From Paenibacillus alvei DSM 29 (GTDB taxonomy: Bacteria; Bacillota; Bacilli; Paenibacillales; Paenibacillaceae): a stretch of DNA of 64,000 bases. The notes beneath the pieces are model-generated. The model had not been told where the DNA came from. It did not search any database and saw only the letters and a list, made by a program, of their open reading frames with translations. Shown one piece after another: positions 1-8,879 of this stretch. The stretch covers positions 62,001 to 126,000 of the forward strand of contig NZ_AMBZ01000003.1 in NCBI RefSeq assembly GCF_000293805.1, written 5' to 3'. How positions within the stretch are numbered: the stretch's first letter is position 1; the number at the start of each line of letters is the position of its first letter. Made by a program: the position numbers and the translations under genes.

Positions 1-204
1 AGGAACAGCTGCATATGCCGGAAGTCTCTCCGATATGAGTTGTGGAATAGACTGAAATCCATGTCTTCGCATCCCGTAATACATCACAATAATGTGGAGC
101 AGTGAAAGAATATAAAAAACAGGGATCATAACCCAACTGTTGGTGCCAAATTGCTGTGCCATAACATTGGGCAATTGAAAAAACAAAGCTCCCCGTTGTG
201 TCAT
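1..204 (-). CDS. GerB-type spore germination permease, N-terminal part (cut by window edge)
   Basis: The minus-strand reading frame stays open from an ATG at 204 to the window edge and encodes a hydrophobic N-terminus (MTQRGALFFQLPNVMAQQFG, then a membrane segment). This resembles the first membrane helix region of GerB/amino-acid-permease-fold subunits of nutrient germination receptors. The frame is also open upstream of the ATG and overlaps the end of the gerA gene, so the real start may lie at an earlier non-ATG codon. In spore formers a gerA-type gene is normally followed directly by a gerB-type gene, which is what is seen here. The assignment rests on context and general hydrophobic pattern, since only 68 codons are visible. 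Confidence 0.6.
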   Translation of the reverse strand, partial: MTQRGALFFQLPNVMAQQFGTNSWVMIPVFYILSLLHIIVMYYGMRRHGFQSIPQLISERLPAYAAVP

Positions 205-218
205 ATAAATGAGGATAC

Positions 219-1657
219 CTACTCCCCAAGCTTTGCATGTTGGTGACAAGGCCGCACCTCCGATGTCATCTCTTGATGGGTTCCGACGGTTATATTTGTC
301 GACGGATGCGTTACCGATTGAGGCACTCGGTTTTGTTTTAAAAACAGATAAAAAGGCACATCATCGATGTAGATATACTCCCGATTGATACTTCGTAAAT
401 GGCATAAATGCATAATAAATACAATCAAAAACAACATGAGCCCAAAGTAACCGAGAAATCCGGCTAACAATATCGACATGAAGCGAAGCAGGCGCAATGA
501 AGTTTCCATGGTATAGTTCGGCACGATAAAGGAGGAAAGCGCTCCTGCAGCTACAGATACGATGAGAACATTCCCTGCTAATCCAGCCTGTACGACTGCT
601 TGTCCGATGACGAGACCGCCTACGATGCCGATCGTTTGTCCAATCTTCGTTGGAAGCCGAACCCCTGCCTCGCGCAGCAACTCAATGACGAACTCCATCA
701 GCAGCGCTTCGATCATGGGATCGAATGGAACAGAGGAACGAGAGCTCACAATGGTTTTCAGCAAGGTGGCCGGAATGAATTGATAGTGATACGTAGTGAC
801 GGCTACGTAAAATGCACTGAACATAATAGAAAGCATAAAGGCTGCTAATCGAAGCAAGCGGATAAAAATACTGAAATGCCATCTTTCATACATATCCCCT
901 GTTGAAGCGAAAAACTCCAAAAAACGGGCAGGGGCAACCATTGCAGAAGGGCTGTTATCTGTAATAAGCGCTATTTTGCCCAGTGTAAGAAGGTGAACAA
1001 CTGCGTCAGGCCGTTCTGTGTCATACCACTGTGGAAAGATGGAGAACGGCGAATTCTCCAAATATTTTGCTACTGTATTTCCGTCCAGCACTTCATCGAT
1101 ATGGAGAAGCTGAATCCGACGGTTAATCTCATCAAGTGCAGATGCATCGACTTTTTCTTCTAAGTAAACGAGGTACACAAATTGAGAGTAGCTGTCTCCT
1201 ACATCTACTTTTTTACTTTAAGATCCGTGGTTCGAAGTCGCCGGCGCAAGAGTGACACATTGGTGCTCCAGCCTTCTGTGAAGGCGTCATGCGGTCCGGT
1301 TATTAACGTTTCTTTTTCAGTTGCTTCTACTGATCTGGTGGATCCGCTCCCAGATGACACGGTATACAGTTTCGAACGATACACTGCGCCGATGCGGCCT
1401 TTCAAGATATCAGTAATGAAGCTGCGTTCACTCGCGGCTGGACTAGGCTCCTGGATAGCTTGCCAAGTGGATAGCATGCGCATTATGCTCACATCAGTCG
1501 GGTTATCTTCGAAGAATGACGTGACAATTTGTTGGAATTGGGCTCCGTCCAACAGGTGATCGAAATAATAAAGGGTCACCTCTCCGTCAGCATAGGAGCG
1601 TACGGTTAAGTCATCGCATTCGCGAAATGAATGTGTAAGCTGCTGTTGCAAATCCAT
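219..1657 (-). pseudogene. GerA family spore germination receptor subunit, interrupted by a one-base frameshift
   Basis: Two adjacent minus-strand frames make up one GerA-family protein of about 480 residues, the usual family length. The first part (1657 to 1205) carries the soluble N-terminal domain, including the stretch ITGPHDAFTEGWSTN typical of GerA. The second part (about 1208 to 219) continues with VYLVYLEEKVDASAL, the soluble domain and the C-terminal membrane helices. The frames meet at a run of six A on the coding strand (plus positions 1209-1214). One extra A would read LKVKKVDVGDSYSQF and restore the gene, while as written translation stops at TAG (1205-1207). GerA subunits sit in the inner spore membrane and sense germinants. 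The break could be a true mutation, a slippage switch or a base-calling error. A ribosome site lies before the ATG at 1657. Confidence 0.8.
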
Positions 1658-1709
1658 GATGCGCGAAATCCTCCTGTTTGTCCCTAATCCATGAGCATAT
1701 GATGCGCAA

Positions 1710-1728
1710 CATCATAAATTTTATGATG
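1710..1728. promoter_or_regulatory. Perfect 9-1-9 inverted repeat, Fur/PerR-like operator candidate
   Basis: The sequence catcataaattttatgatg is a perfect palindrome with 9-base arms around one central base. It lies in the divergent region between gerA and hemE. Its 7-1-7 core resembles the general layout of Fur/PerR/Zur boxes and matches the PerR consensus at about five of seven positions per arm. Heme genes are often under PerR or Fur control in Bacilli, so an operator role is plausible but inferred. Confidence 0.35.
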
Positions 1729-1934
1729 GGGTTTGAACAATATAAGGGCGCATTATCGGCAAAGAAGCGGGTTGTATGATAAAATGTCAAAGTCTGCTCA
1801 TTTTTGGACTTGGATTGTCAACAGATTGTCATAGCTTCTGCAGATGGTCTGGTTGTGGTCGTTCTGGAAAACGGGCATAATGGAAGCGTTAGGTTGTAAC
1901 AAATTGCACAATACCGTTCGTTTGGAGGGTATAT

Positions 1935-2984
1935 ATGACTTATAATGATCGTTTTATACGTGCATGCCGCAAGGAGCCGGTCGATCGGCTTCCGGTATGG
2001 TACATGCGCCAGGCGGGGCGCTATGATCCGGAATATCGCAAGATTAAAGAGAAATACAGCTTGCTTGAAATATGCCGTCAGCCTGAATTGGCTGCGGAAG
2101 TGACGATGATGCCGGTGAAGAAGCTGGGCGTCGATGCAGCTATTTTATATTCAGACATCATGAATCCTGTTGCGTCGATTGGAATCGACTTTGATATTGT
2201 CGCTCAGGTTGGCCCAGTGATTCATAATCCAATCCGCACGGCTAAGGATGTTGAACGCTTGAAGCCGGTTGATCCAGAAGGGGATTTAGGACATATTCTA
2301 GAAACCATTCGGATACTGGATTCTGAATTAAACGTACCGCTGATTACGTTTGCGGGAGCTCCATTTACGATTGCCAGCTATCTGATTGAGGGGCATCCAT
2401 CGAAATCTTATATACGTACGAAAACGATGATGTACGAAGCGCCAGAGGTATGGTTCGCACTTATGGACAAGCTCGGCGATATGGTCATCCGTTATGTTCG
2501 CGCTCAAATTGCGAACGGCGGGAAAGCGTTCCAATTGTTCGATAGCTGGGTTGGATCGCTGTCTCCACGTGATTACGTAAGATATGTTCTCCCTGTGATC
2601 GAGCGGATTTATGATGAGCTGTCTGATCTCGGTGTGCCGAGCATTTACTTCCCAGGGGTTAGCTCAGGCGAGCTGCTTCCGTATCTGCATGTCTTGAAGG
2701 CCGATGTGATAGGACTGGATTGGCGGGTGTCTATCGCAGAAGGACGGAAGCGCCTAGAGGGCAAATATGCAGTTCAGGGCAATCTTGATCCATTTGTACT
2801 TACTGGTCCTATGGACATTATCCAACGTGAAGCGGCTCATATTATAGATGAAGGTGTGAAGGAGCCTGGATATATTTTCAATCTAGGACATGGACTATTC
2901 CCAGAGGCATCGCTGGATAAATTGAAGCAGTTGACGGAATTCGTTCATGCCTATTCATCAGAGGCAATTGCTTCCCGCAAATAA
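1935..2984 (+). CDS. hemE: Uroporphyrinogen decarboxylase HemE
   Basis: The enzyme converts uroporphyrinogen III to coproporphyrinogen III in the cytosol by removing four carboxyl groups. The 349-residue protein has the usual family length. It shows the family signature PVWYMRQAGRYDPEYR near residues 21-36, the YSDI motif with the catalytic aspartate, and the segment FAGAPFTIASYLIEG. The ATG at 1935 follows a strong TTTGGAGGG ribosome site. It is the first gene of a three-gene heme operon with hemH 32 bases downstream and then hemY, the order typical of Bacillales. No strong sigma-A promoter was recognised, although the upstream intergenic region is nearly 280 bases long and contains a palindrome. 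Confidence 0.97.
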   Translation: MTYNDRFIRACRKEPVDRLPVWYMRQAGRYDPEYRKIKEKYSLLEICRQPELAAEVTMMPVKKLGVDAAILYSDIMNPVASIGIDFDIVAQVGPVIHNPIRTAKDVERLKPVDPEGDLGHILETIRILDSELNVPLITFAGAPFTIASYLIEGHPSKSYIRTKTMMYEAPEVWFALMDKLGDMVIRYVRAQIANGGKAFQLFDSWVGSLSPRDYVRYVLPVIERIYDELSDLGVPSIYFPGVSSGELLPYLHVLKADVIGLDWRVSIAEGRKRLEGKYAVQGNLDPFVLTGPMDIIQREAAHIIDEGVKEPGYIFNLGHGLFPEASLDKLKQLTEFVHAYSSEAIASRK

Positions 2985-3016
2985 AGGCTTAGCAGCAATC
3001 TTGATGGAGGTGGCGC

Positions 3017-3961
3017 ATGAGTAAGAGAAAAGTAGGCGTTCTCGTCATGTCCTATGGGACACCATGCAGTATGGAAGAAATCGAGCCGTACTACACGCAT
3101 ATTCGCAGAGGGAACCCTCCTTCTGCCGAGCAATTGGCGGAATTAAAAGAGCGCTATGAAGCGATTGTAGGTGGAGTATTTCCACTTCGCGAAAATACAG
3201 ATCGTCAAGTTGCAGGGCTGCAGCATACCTTGGATCGTTTAACCGCAGGTATGGATGTGCAGTATGTGTGTTACCAAGGTCTGAAGCATGCTCAGCCATA
3301 TATTGAAGACGGCGTGGCGGCAATGGCGAAGGATGGAATAACGGAAGCAGTCAGCATTGTGCTCGCTCCGCATTATTCTGTGATGAGCGTTGGCGGCTAT
3401 AATAAGCGTGCTCAGGAAGAAGCGGCTAAGCATGGCATTCAGATGAAATGCGTCAACAGCTATCACCTGCATCCGGAGCTTATAGATGCGCTGGCTAAGC
3501 GTGTAAATGAGCAGCTGGAAGCCTTCGTGACTGAGGGAGCGGTGCGTGGTGAGGTTGAGGTGCTATTTAGTGCACATAGCTTGCCGGCGCGCATATTGGA
3601 AATGAATGATCCTTATCCGGACGAACTGAATGCTACGGCAGCAGCTGTAGCCAAGCAGTGCGGGTTAAAGGGCGGACAATGGCGCTTCACTTGGCAAAGT
3701 GCGGGCCAAACTGCAATGCCATGGCTCGGCCCAGATATTTTAGATACATTAGCTGCAGTTGCAGAAGAAGGCGCGAAATGGGTACTGTCTGCTCCAATCG
3801 GGTTCGTGTCGGATCATTTGGAGGTTTTATATGACTTGGACATTGAAGCACTTCGCACTGCAGAGCAATTGCAAATCGGCTTCAAGCGTATACGGATGTT
3901 GAATGACGATCCACAATATATGTTGGTGTTGGCCGACACGATTATGAAGTTGGATCAATAG
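3017..3961 (+). CDS. hemH: Ferrochelatase HemH (coproporphyrin ferrochelatase, CpfC)
   Basis: The protein inserts ferrous iron into the porphyrin ring. In Gram-positive bacteria the substrate is coproporphyrin III, giving coproheme. It has 314 residues, as expected for the soluble Bacillus-type enzyme. The metal-handling residues are visible as the histidine in FSAHSLP (H187) and the glutamate in FVSDHLEVLYD (E269). The start ATG at 3017 has the ribosome site GGAGGTGGCGC just upstream. The gene lies between hemE and hemY with short gaps, which implies co-transcription. No HemQ (coproheme decarboxylase) gene is present in this window, so the last step must be encoded elsewhere. Confidence 0.96.
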   Translation: MSKRKVGVLVMSYGTPCSMEEIEPYYTHIRRGNPPSAEQLAELKERYEAIVGGVFPLRENTDRQVAGLQHTLDRLTAGMDVQYVCYQGLKHAQPYIEDGVAAMAKDGITEAVSIVLAPHYSVMSVGGYNKRAQEEAAKHGIQMKCVNSYHLHPELIDALAKRVNEQLEAFVTEGAVRGEVEVLFSAHSLPARILEMNDPYPDELNATAAAVAKQCGLKGGQWRFTWQSAGQTAMPWLGPDILDTLAAVAEEGAKWVLSAPIGFVSDHLEVLYDLDIEALRTAEQLQIGFKRIRMLNDDPQYMLVLADTIMKLDQ

Positions 3962-3987
3962 GGAGCTAGAGAAAGAAGGGGCGTAAC

Positions 3988-5460
3988 ATGAACTGTTCGC
4001 GGGATCTGGTCATCATCGGCGGGGGGATAACGGGGTTGTCCGCCGCTTACTATGCAGCGAAGAAAGCGGAGGAGAACGGACAGACGCTGAGGATTGCTAT
4101 CATTGAGCAAACCTCTCGGCTAGGCGGCAAGATTGAAACCTTGCGCAAAGACGGGTGCGTCATCGAGAAGGGGCCTGATTCCTTTCTCGCCCGCAAGATG
4201 CCGATGATCGATTTAGCGCGCGATCTCGGACTGGAATCGGAGCTTGTAGCAACGAATCCACATGCCAAGAAGACATACATTGTAAGAAGAGGTGTCATGC
4301 ATCGCATGCCTCCGGGACTGATTCTCGGAATTCCTACCGAGCTGGCTCCATTCGCGAAGACAGGGCTTATTTCGGTCATGGGCAAGCTGCGTGCATTAAT
4401 GGATTTATTCAAGAAGCCGCGCATGTCGACCGAGGATGAATCGCTGGGCTCATTTTTAGAACGGCGATTAGGTCATGAAGTTATGGAGCATATTGCTGAG
4501 CCGCTGCTGGCTGGGATTTACGCAGGGGATATGAGCAAGCTAAGCCTGCAGCAAACATTTCCGCAATTTGCAGAAGTGGAACGAAAATATGGAAGCTTGA
4601 TAAAAGGGATGATTGCAAACCGCAAGGCGGGGCAGTCTTTGCCCGGATTGCCGGACGTTGCGCGGGGTTCAACCTTTTTGACTTTCCGCAGCGGTTTGAC
4701 CTCTCTTGTTGAACGTTTGGACGATGTACTGCGAGAAGCGAATGTAGACATTGAACTAGGTGTTGGAGCAGAACGATTCGAGAAGCTGGCAGATGGAGGG
4801 TATCGTATTTATCTCGATAATGGCAATACGATGGAGACGCCATCCATTGTGGTGACCACGCCTTCTTATCACGCCTCCACTTTCTTGAATGATCATGTGG
4901 ACACCTCTGGATTGGAAGCGATTGAGCATGTGTCGGTTGCCAATGTAGTCAGTGTGTTTGAGCGGAGCGTAGTGACGAAGCCGCTAGATGGAACGGGCTT
5001 CCTTATCTCGCGGAAAGAGAAGCGGGCCATTACGGCATGTACGTGGACATCGATCAAGTGGCCGCATACGTCAAGAGGGGACAAGCTTATCGTCCGCTGC
5101 TATATTGGGCGCGCAGGCGATGAGGAGCGGGTCGAATGGCCGGATGAGGCGCTTAAGCGCACGGTTCGCAATGAATTGCGGGATCTTATGGGCGTTACCG
5201 CTGAGCCTGAGTTCGTAGAGATCACGAGACTGAAGCGCTCGATGCCGCAGTATCCTATTGGTCATGTGCAGGCCATTCAGCGACTGCGTGAGCAAGTCGG
5301 CAAGGAGCTTCCGGGTATATATCTCGCAGGTCAGCCGTATGAAGGGGTTGGCATGCCGGATTGTATCCGCAGCGGTCGAATTGCTGGCGAACAGTCCATT
5401 GCATTTTTGGCAGACATGTGTTCGGCAGAAGAAGATAAAAGTGGAACATTCGCAGGATAA
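3988..5460 (+). CDS. hemY: Coproporphyrinogen III / protoporphyrinogen oxidase HemY (CgoX)
   Basis: This is an FAD-dependent oxidase that takes six electrons from the porphyrinogen using oxygen. In Firmicutes HemY acts on coproporphyrinogen III, matching the ferrochelatase upstream. The 490-residue protein begins with a dinucleotide-binding fold (VIIGGGITGLSAAYYAAKK, residues 8-26) and has an FAD-binding glutamate in IIEQTSRLGGK. It ends with the conserved C-terminal FAD segment IYLAGQPYEGVGMPDCI. The start follows AGAAAGAAGGGGCG, and the stop is followed by a clear terminator, so this is the last gene of the heme operon. The C-terminal tail after the FAD motif is ordinary. Confidence 0.95.
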   Translation: MNCSRDLVIIGGGITGLSAAYYAAKKAEENGQTLRIAIIEQTSRLGGKIETLRKDGCVIEKGPDSFLARKMPMIDLARDLGLESELVATNPHAKKTYIVRRGVMHRMPPGLILGIPTELAPFAKTGLISVMGKLRALMDLFKKPRMSTEDESLGSFLERRLGHEVMEHIAEPLLAGIYAGDMSKLSLQQTFPQFAEVERKYGSLIKGMIANRKAGQSLPGLPDVARGSTFLTFRSGLTSLVERLDDVLREANVDIELGVGAERFEKLADGGYRIYLDNGNTMETPSIVVTTPSYHASTFLNDHVDTSGLEAIEHVSVANVVSVFERSVVTKPLDGTGFLISRKEKRAITACTWTSIKWPHTSRGDKLIVRCYIGRAGDEERVEWPDEALKRTVRNELRDLMGVTAEPEFVEITRLKRSMPQYPIGHVQAIQRLREQVGKELPGIYLAGQPYEGVGMPDCIRSGRIAGEQSIAFLADMCSAEEDKSGTFAG

Positions 5461-5541
5461 TCCCCTACCATTTCTTGCAGATAAAGTGAAGCATCATGAT
5501 GAGTTGAGGCAAACCGTGATGTTGAATTCAATGACTTGAAG

Positions 5542-5574
5542 AAGAGGCCGTGCTCGGACACGGCCTCTTTTTTG
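5542..5574 (+). terminator. Intrinsic terminator of the hem operon
   Basis: An 11-base stem (aagaggccgtg / cacggcctctt) with a six-base loop is followed by a T-run. It lies 80 bases after the hemY stop. Confidence 0.9.
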
Positions 5575-5609
5575 TATGAACTTGTTTGGAAAATTGTGCA
5601 AAAGCTTCT

Positions 5610-5639
5610 TTGCCCACGTTATTGTTCACTTGTTATAAT
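5610..5639 (+). promoter_or_regulatory. Sigma-A-type promoter for the CapA-like gene
   Basis: A perfect -10 box TATAAT (5634-5639) has a TTGCCC -35-like box (5610-5615) 18 bases upstream. The start codon of the CapA-like gene is about 60 bases downstream and a terminator separates it from hemY. Confidence 0.6.
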
Positions 5640-5699
5640 GGAAGCAGCGTATATTTCTTTCGAGCAAGCATACCAAAATAATGATAAGAAGGAGAGCCT

Positions 5700-6956
5700 A
5701 TGGAGTTATCGAGAACGGAACGACACAAGCAGCGGCGCGAGCAGCAACAGCAGCGGAAACGCAAAGCAGTATGGATATACGTTGTATTCGGAATTATCGT
5801 TATTTCAGCAGCGTTATTTGCTTGGCAGGGGAAGTTGTTTGATTTAGGCGGGACAGAAGCCAAGGATGGAATAACGGCTCCTGCAGGAGATAAGTCAGCC
5901 GTAGGAGATCAAGAACAGAACGGAGAGGGCGCGAACGACTCTAAGGGTACTAAAGATGCAACGGATGCAAATGACGGGACAACTGTTCCAGAAAACAAGA
6001 AGGAGGCCACGGTTCGCTTGACGTTCGTCGGCGATATGATGATGTCAGGTCGAGTCGAGGATGTAGTCAAGGAGAAGGGATATGATTTCCCTTATTATTA
6101 TGCGAAGTCTCTGCTACAGGATGCGGATCTTGCGATTGGGAATCTGGAGACGCCCTTGACTATAGGCGGAAAGCCAGCAGACAATAAGCTGTTCGTGTAT
6201 AAGTCCTCCCCGAAGATGGCCCAGGTAATGGCTGATGCTGGAATCGACATCGTCAACTTGGCGAACAACCACTCGATGGATCAAGGTGAAGAAGGGCTTT
6301 TGGATACATTCCAAGCATTGAAAGCAGCAAATGTCAGCTACATAGGAGCCGGGAAGAATTCAAAGGAAGCTTATACGCCGTTAATCGTAGAGCGCAATGG
6401 GATTAAGCTGGCATTTTTAGGTTTGAGTCGGGTTATTCCCGATGATAGCTGGTATGCGTGGAAAAACAAGCCTGGAGTAGCGACTACCTATGAAGGAACG
6501 AAGGAGCGGGCGGCAGAAGCGATTAAGGCAGCGAAGAAGGAAGCTGATATTGTTGTCGTCATTGCGCATTGGGGAGAAGAACGGACAGATGAACCAAATG
6601 CGAAGCAGAAGGAGCTGGCGAAGCTGTTCGTGGATTCCGGCGCCGATCTCATCGTTGGCGGACATCCACATGTCGTACAAGGGTTTGAACAGCAGCAGGA
6701 CAGTTGGATTGCTTACAGTATGGGCAACTTTATTTTCACGCAAGCGGAAAATCCGAAAACGTGGGAGACAATGGCGCTTCAAGCAGAATGTAAGAAGGAC
6801 GGCAAGTGTGAGCTTAAAATGACACCGTACTTCACAGATGTAGGACAAGCAATCCCGTTAGAGGGTGAGCGAGGACAAAAAGTAATGAAGCGACTACAGG
6901 AAATATCGTCAGGCATCCACATTGATCAAAACGGAAACATACGCAAAAAGCAATAA
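5700..6956 (+). CDS. CapA/PgsA-family membrane-anchored metallophosphatase-like protein
   Basis: The 418-residue protein has a basic N-terminus, one membrane segment at about residues 23-43, a low-complexity Gly/Asp/Lys-rich linker to about residue 100, and then a CapA domain (calcineurin-like fold) outside the membrane. Visible motifs are LTFVGDMMMSGRVED, GNLETPLT, LANNHSMDQG, AHWGEE, GGHPHVVQG and YSMGNFIF. CapA/PgsA proteins are linked to poly-gamma-glutamate synthesis, but the partners CapB/CapC are absent here, so a role in capsule assembly is not shown. The gene has its own promoter and the ribosome site AAGAAGGAGAG. It could equally be a stand-alone envelope phosphoesterase. Confidence 0.88.
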   Translation: MELSRTERHKQRREQQQQRKRKAVWIYVVFGIIVISAALFAWQGKLFDLGGTEAKDGITAPAGDKSAVGDQEQNGEGANDSKGTKDATDANDGTTVPENKKEATVRLTFVGDMMMSGRVEDVVKEKGYDFPYYYAKSLLQDADLAIGNLETPLTIGGKPADNKLFVYKSSPKMAQVMADAGIDIVNLANNHSMDQGEEGLLDTFQALKAANVSYIGAGKNSKEAYTPLIVERNGIKLAFLGLSRVIPDDSWYAWKNKPGVATTYEGTKERAAEAIKAAKKEADIVVVIAHWGEERTDEPNAKQKELAKLFVDSGADLIVGGHPHVVQGFEQQQDSWIAYSMGNFIFTQAENPKTWETMALQAECKKDGKCELKMTPYFTDVGQAIPLEGERGQKVMKRLQEISSGIHIDQNGNIRKKQ

Positions 6957-7012
6957 TTCATACGTAATCATACTGACAGGAAGACACCGAACAATTGATG
7001 GGGGAGAAAGGT

Positions 7013-7696
7013 ATGAATCCACATTTGAGAACGCAAAGCTTGGATAAAAGTAATCATTCCTTCATTCGAAATGTATATTGCATAGGCCGCAATTATCGTC
7101 TGCACGCTGCTGAGCTTGGCAACGAAGTTCCTCAGGAGCCGATGGTTTTCATGAAGCCCTCTCACGCGGTTGCGCATATTTCAGAGATGATCGATCTGCC
7201 GCTTCCGCTTCATCTTGGATCCGTGCATCATGAAATCGAGCTTGTGCTTCGAATCGGGAAGCCTGTTCAGAAGGGAATGACCGCTGACGAGGTTGTTGAT
7301 GCCTACGCCTTAGGAATTGATTTTACGCTGCGTGATGTACAGGATATGCTCAAGCGTAAGGGGCATCCTTGGATGGCTGCAAAAGGAGTCTTGAATTCTG
7401 CGCCGATTACGTCTTTCCGTCCTTTTCCAGGAACAGAGGCATTGTTGCATTCACCATTTAGCCTGCTTAACAATGGCAAGGAAGTGCAATCAGGTTCGGC
7501 GCATGATATGATCTTCTCATTTGATACGCTTATTACCTATATTGCCGATCATTATGGGCTTGGGGTAGGAGATCTGTTGTTTACTGGAACGCCTGCAGGT
7601 GTGGGAGCTGTACAGGTTAATGACGAGCTGTCGCTCATAATGGATGGTGAAATGCTTGGCAGATGCCGCATATGTGCTATGGAAAAGGTCATTTAA
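7013..7696 (+). CDS. Fumarylacetoacetate hydrolase-family protein
   Basis: The 227-residue protein has the FAH C-terminal-domain fold, a metal-dependent fold used for hydrolysis, decarboxylation or isomerisation of 2-oxo/enol acids such as acylpyruvates and oxaloacetate. Motifs include CIGRNYRLHAAELGN, PMVFMKPSHAV, the metal-binding HHEIELVLRIGK, DFTLRDVQ and LLFTGTPAGVG. The ATG at 7013 is preferred because GGGGGAGAAAGG lies directly before it. Upstream in-frame TTG (6995) and ATG (6998) overlap that ribosome site. It stands alone, followed by a terminator, and the exact substrate cannot be read from the sequence. Confidence 0.9.
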   Translation: MNPHLRTQSLDKSNHSFIRNVYCIGRNYRLHAAELGNEVPQEPMVFMKPSHAVAHISEMIDLPLPLHLGSVHHEIELVLRIGKPVQKGMTADEVVDAYALGIDFTLRDVQDMLKRKGHPWMAAKGVLNSAPITSFRPFPGTEALLHSPFSLLNNGKEVQSGSAHDMIFSFDTLITYIADHYGLGVGDLLFTGTPAGVGAVQVNDELSLIMDGEMLGRCRICAMEKVI

Positions 7697-7766
7697 ACGA
7701 TTGTGGATGTTACCTCGATTTGTTGAAAATAGCATGGACAAAAACCATATTTAGTTTCATTTCTTT

Positions 7767-7790
7767 AAGCCCGTTTTCGGGCTTTTTTAT
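7767..7790 (+). terminator. Intrinsic terminator after the FAH-family gene
   Basis: The stem aagcccg / cgggctt with a four-T loop is followed by TTTTTATT. Confidence 0.85.
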
Positions 7791-8161
7791 TATATTTGGG
7801 AGAATAACATGATATTTTTTTACGATTAAAAGAAGGATTCGACAATATCTTGGATAATATTTAATTTATATAGAAAAGGAGGAGATTGCATGAATGTTTG
7901 CAAGATTGAAGAGCAAATGAATACATAAAGATGTAGTTACATTAACTACGCCTCGAGTAATTTCCAGCAACGACACCGCAGAATAATATCAACAAACTTC
8001 ACTAATGAGCTCTCTTACGAACTAGACATCTAGATATCATATGTGTTGAGTTATCGATTTCGCAAATAGAACGTCTTATCTGTGTCCTTCATTTTGGAGG
8101 AGATTCGTGCAAATACCGTCATGATAAATTTAGGATTTCATATGTTGTGAGGGGGCTAAAA
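7791..8161 (+). other. AT-rich leader region upstream of the LoaP-type gene
   Basis: The region is more AT-rich than its neighbours. It contains a very good ribosome site (AAAAGGAGGAG) followed by a 12-codon reading frame at 7890-7928 (MNVCKIEEQMNT). That could be a leader peptide or the 5' stump of a lost gene. A second stretch in frame with the NusG paralog is open from about 8010, but it lacks a normal start. Small hairpins are possible (gtagtt/aactac near 7932). No complete gene is seen. Confidence 0.4.
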
Positions 8162-8698
8162 ATGAAATGGTATGCATTAAGTGTTGAAACGGGCTGTGAA
8201 GAGACTGTTCGATCAATTATACGGCGTGATTTTGATCCGTCCATATTACATGCGATTGTACCTAAGCGAAGATTATGTGAAAAAAAACAAGGCCATATTC
8301 ATTATGTTGTCAAAACGATGTTTCCCGGTTATCTTCTCATACGAACTACGATGAATACAAAAACCTACTACAAGCTTCGAGAGGTACCGAAGGTCTACAG
8401 TATTCTTAATAATTTTCAAATACAACATAAGATATATAAAAACGATGATATTGTTTCTATTTCTAACATTCCTGAAGAAGAAGTCTCTATGTTATTTCAA
8501 TTGCTTGATAGAAATCATATTATCAATTTATCGGGTGCAATCGTCATAAATTCACGAGTTCAAGTAAAATGTGGCCCACTAAAGGGGATGGAAGGAATTA
8601 TTCGGAAAGTGGACAAACGGAAAAATCGTGCTAAAATCTCATTAAGTTTTCTTGGATGTGAAAAGCTTATCGATGTAGGAATAGAAATACTTCAATAA
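8162..8698 (+). CDS. loaP: NusG-like transcription antiterminator, LoaP type
   Basis: The 178-residue protein has an N-terminal NusG-like NGN domain starting KWYALSVETGCEE, the segment KTMFPGYLLI typical of NusG paralogs, and a C-terminal KOW domain with VKCGPLKGMEGIIRKVDKRKNRAKI. NusG itself is normally encoded beside secE and rplK, and these are absent here, so this is a specialised paralog. LoaP proteins in Bacillales act as processive antiterminators for long polyketide or lipopeptide operons and bind an RNA hairpin in the leader. Here no long operon follows, only a terminator and a P450 fragment on the other strand. The ATG at 8162 follows GAGGGGG at good spacing. The base composition is more AT-rich than the flanks, suggesting transfer. 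Confidence 0.75.
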   Translation: MKWYALSVETGCEETVRSIIRRDFDPSILHAIVPKRRLCEKKQGHIHYVVKTMFPGYLLIRTTMNTKTYYKLREVPKVYSILNNFQIQHKIYKNDDIVSISNIPEEEVSMLFQLLDRNHIINLSGAIVINSRVQVKCGPLKGMEGIIRKVDKRKNRAKISLSFLGCEKLIDVGIEILQ

Positions 8699-8791
8699 TA
8701 GGTCGATTTTTAATCAAAGGGTTATGTCATTTCTGTTTTTTTAAAAATAATATGTTTATATCGTAAATTTATAGACATTGTCTTAACATGG

Positions 8792-8830
8792 AAAATGTCA
8801 TTCCCCCTTCAATTGGGGAATGACATTTTA
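8792..8830 (+). terminator. Terminator after the LoaP-type gene
   Basis: A perfect 15-base stem (aaaatgtcattcccc / ggggaatgacatttt) with an eight-base loop has its T-run built into the 3' arm. It can act in both directions. Confidence 0.75.
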
Positions 8831-8879
8831 TACGCGTGAGGATCAGTGTAATATTTGTATATATTTGTCAATTTATGAA

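Noticed and set aside
5700..6956. Poly-gamma-glutamate capsule operon
   Set aside because: Only a CapA-like gene is present. CapB, CapC and CapE homologs are not adjacent, so a capsule locus is not supported.
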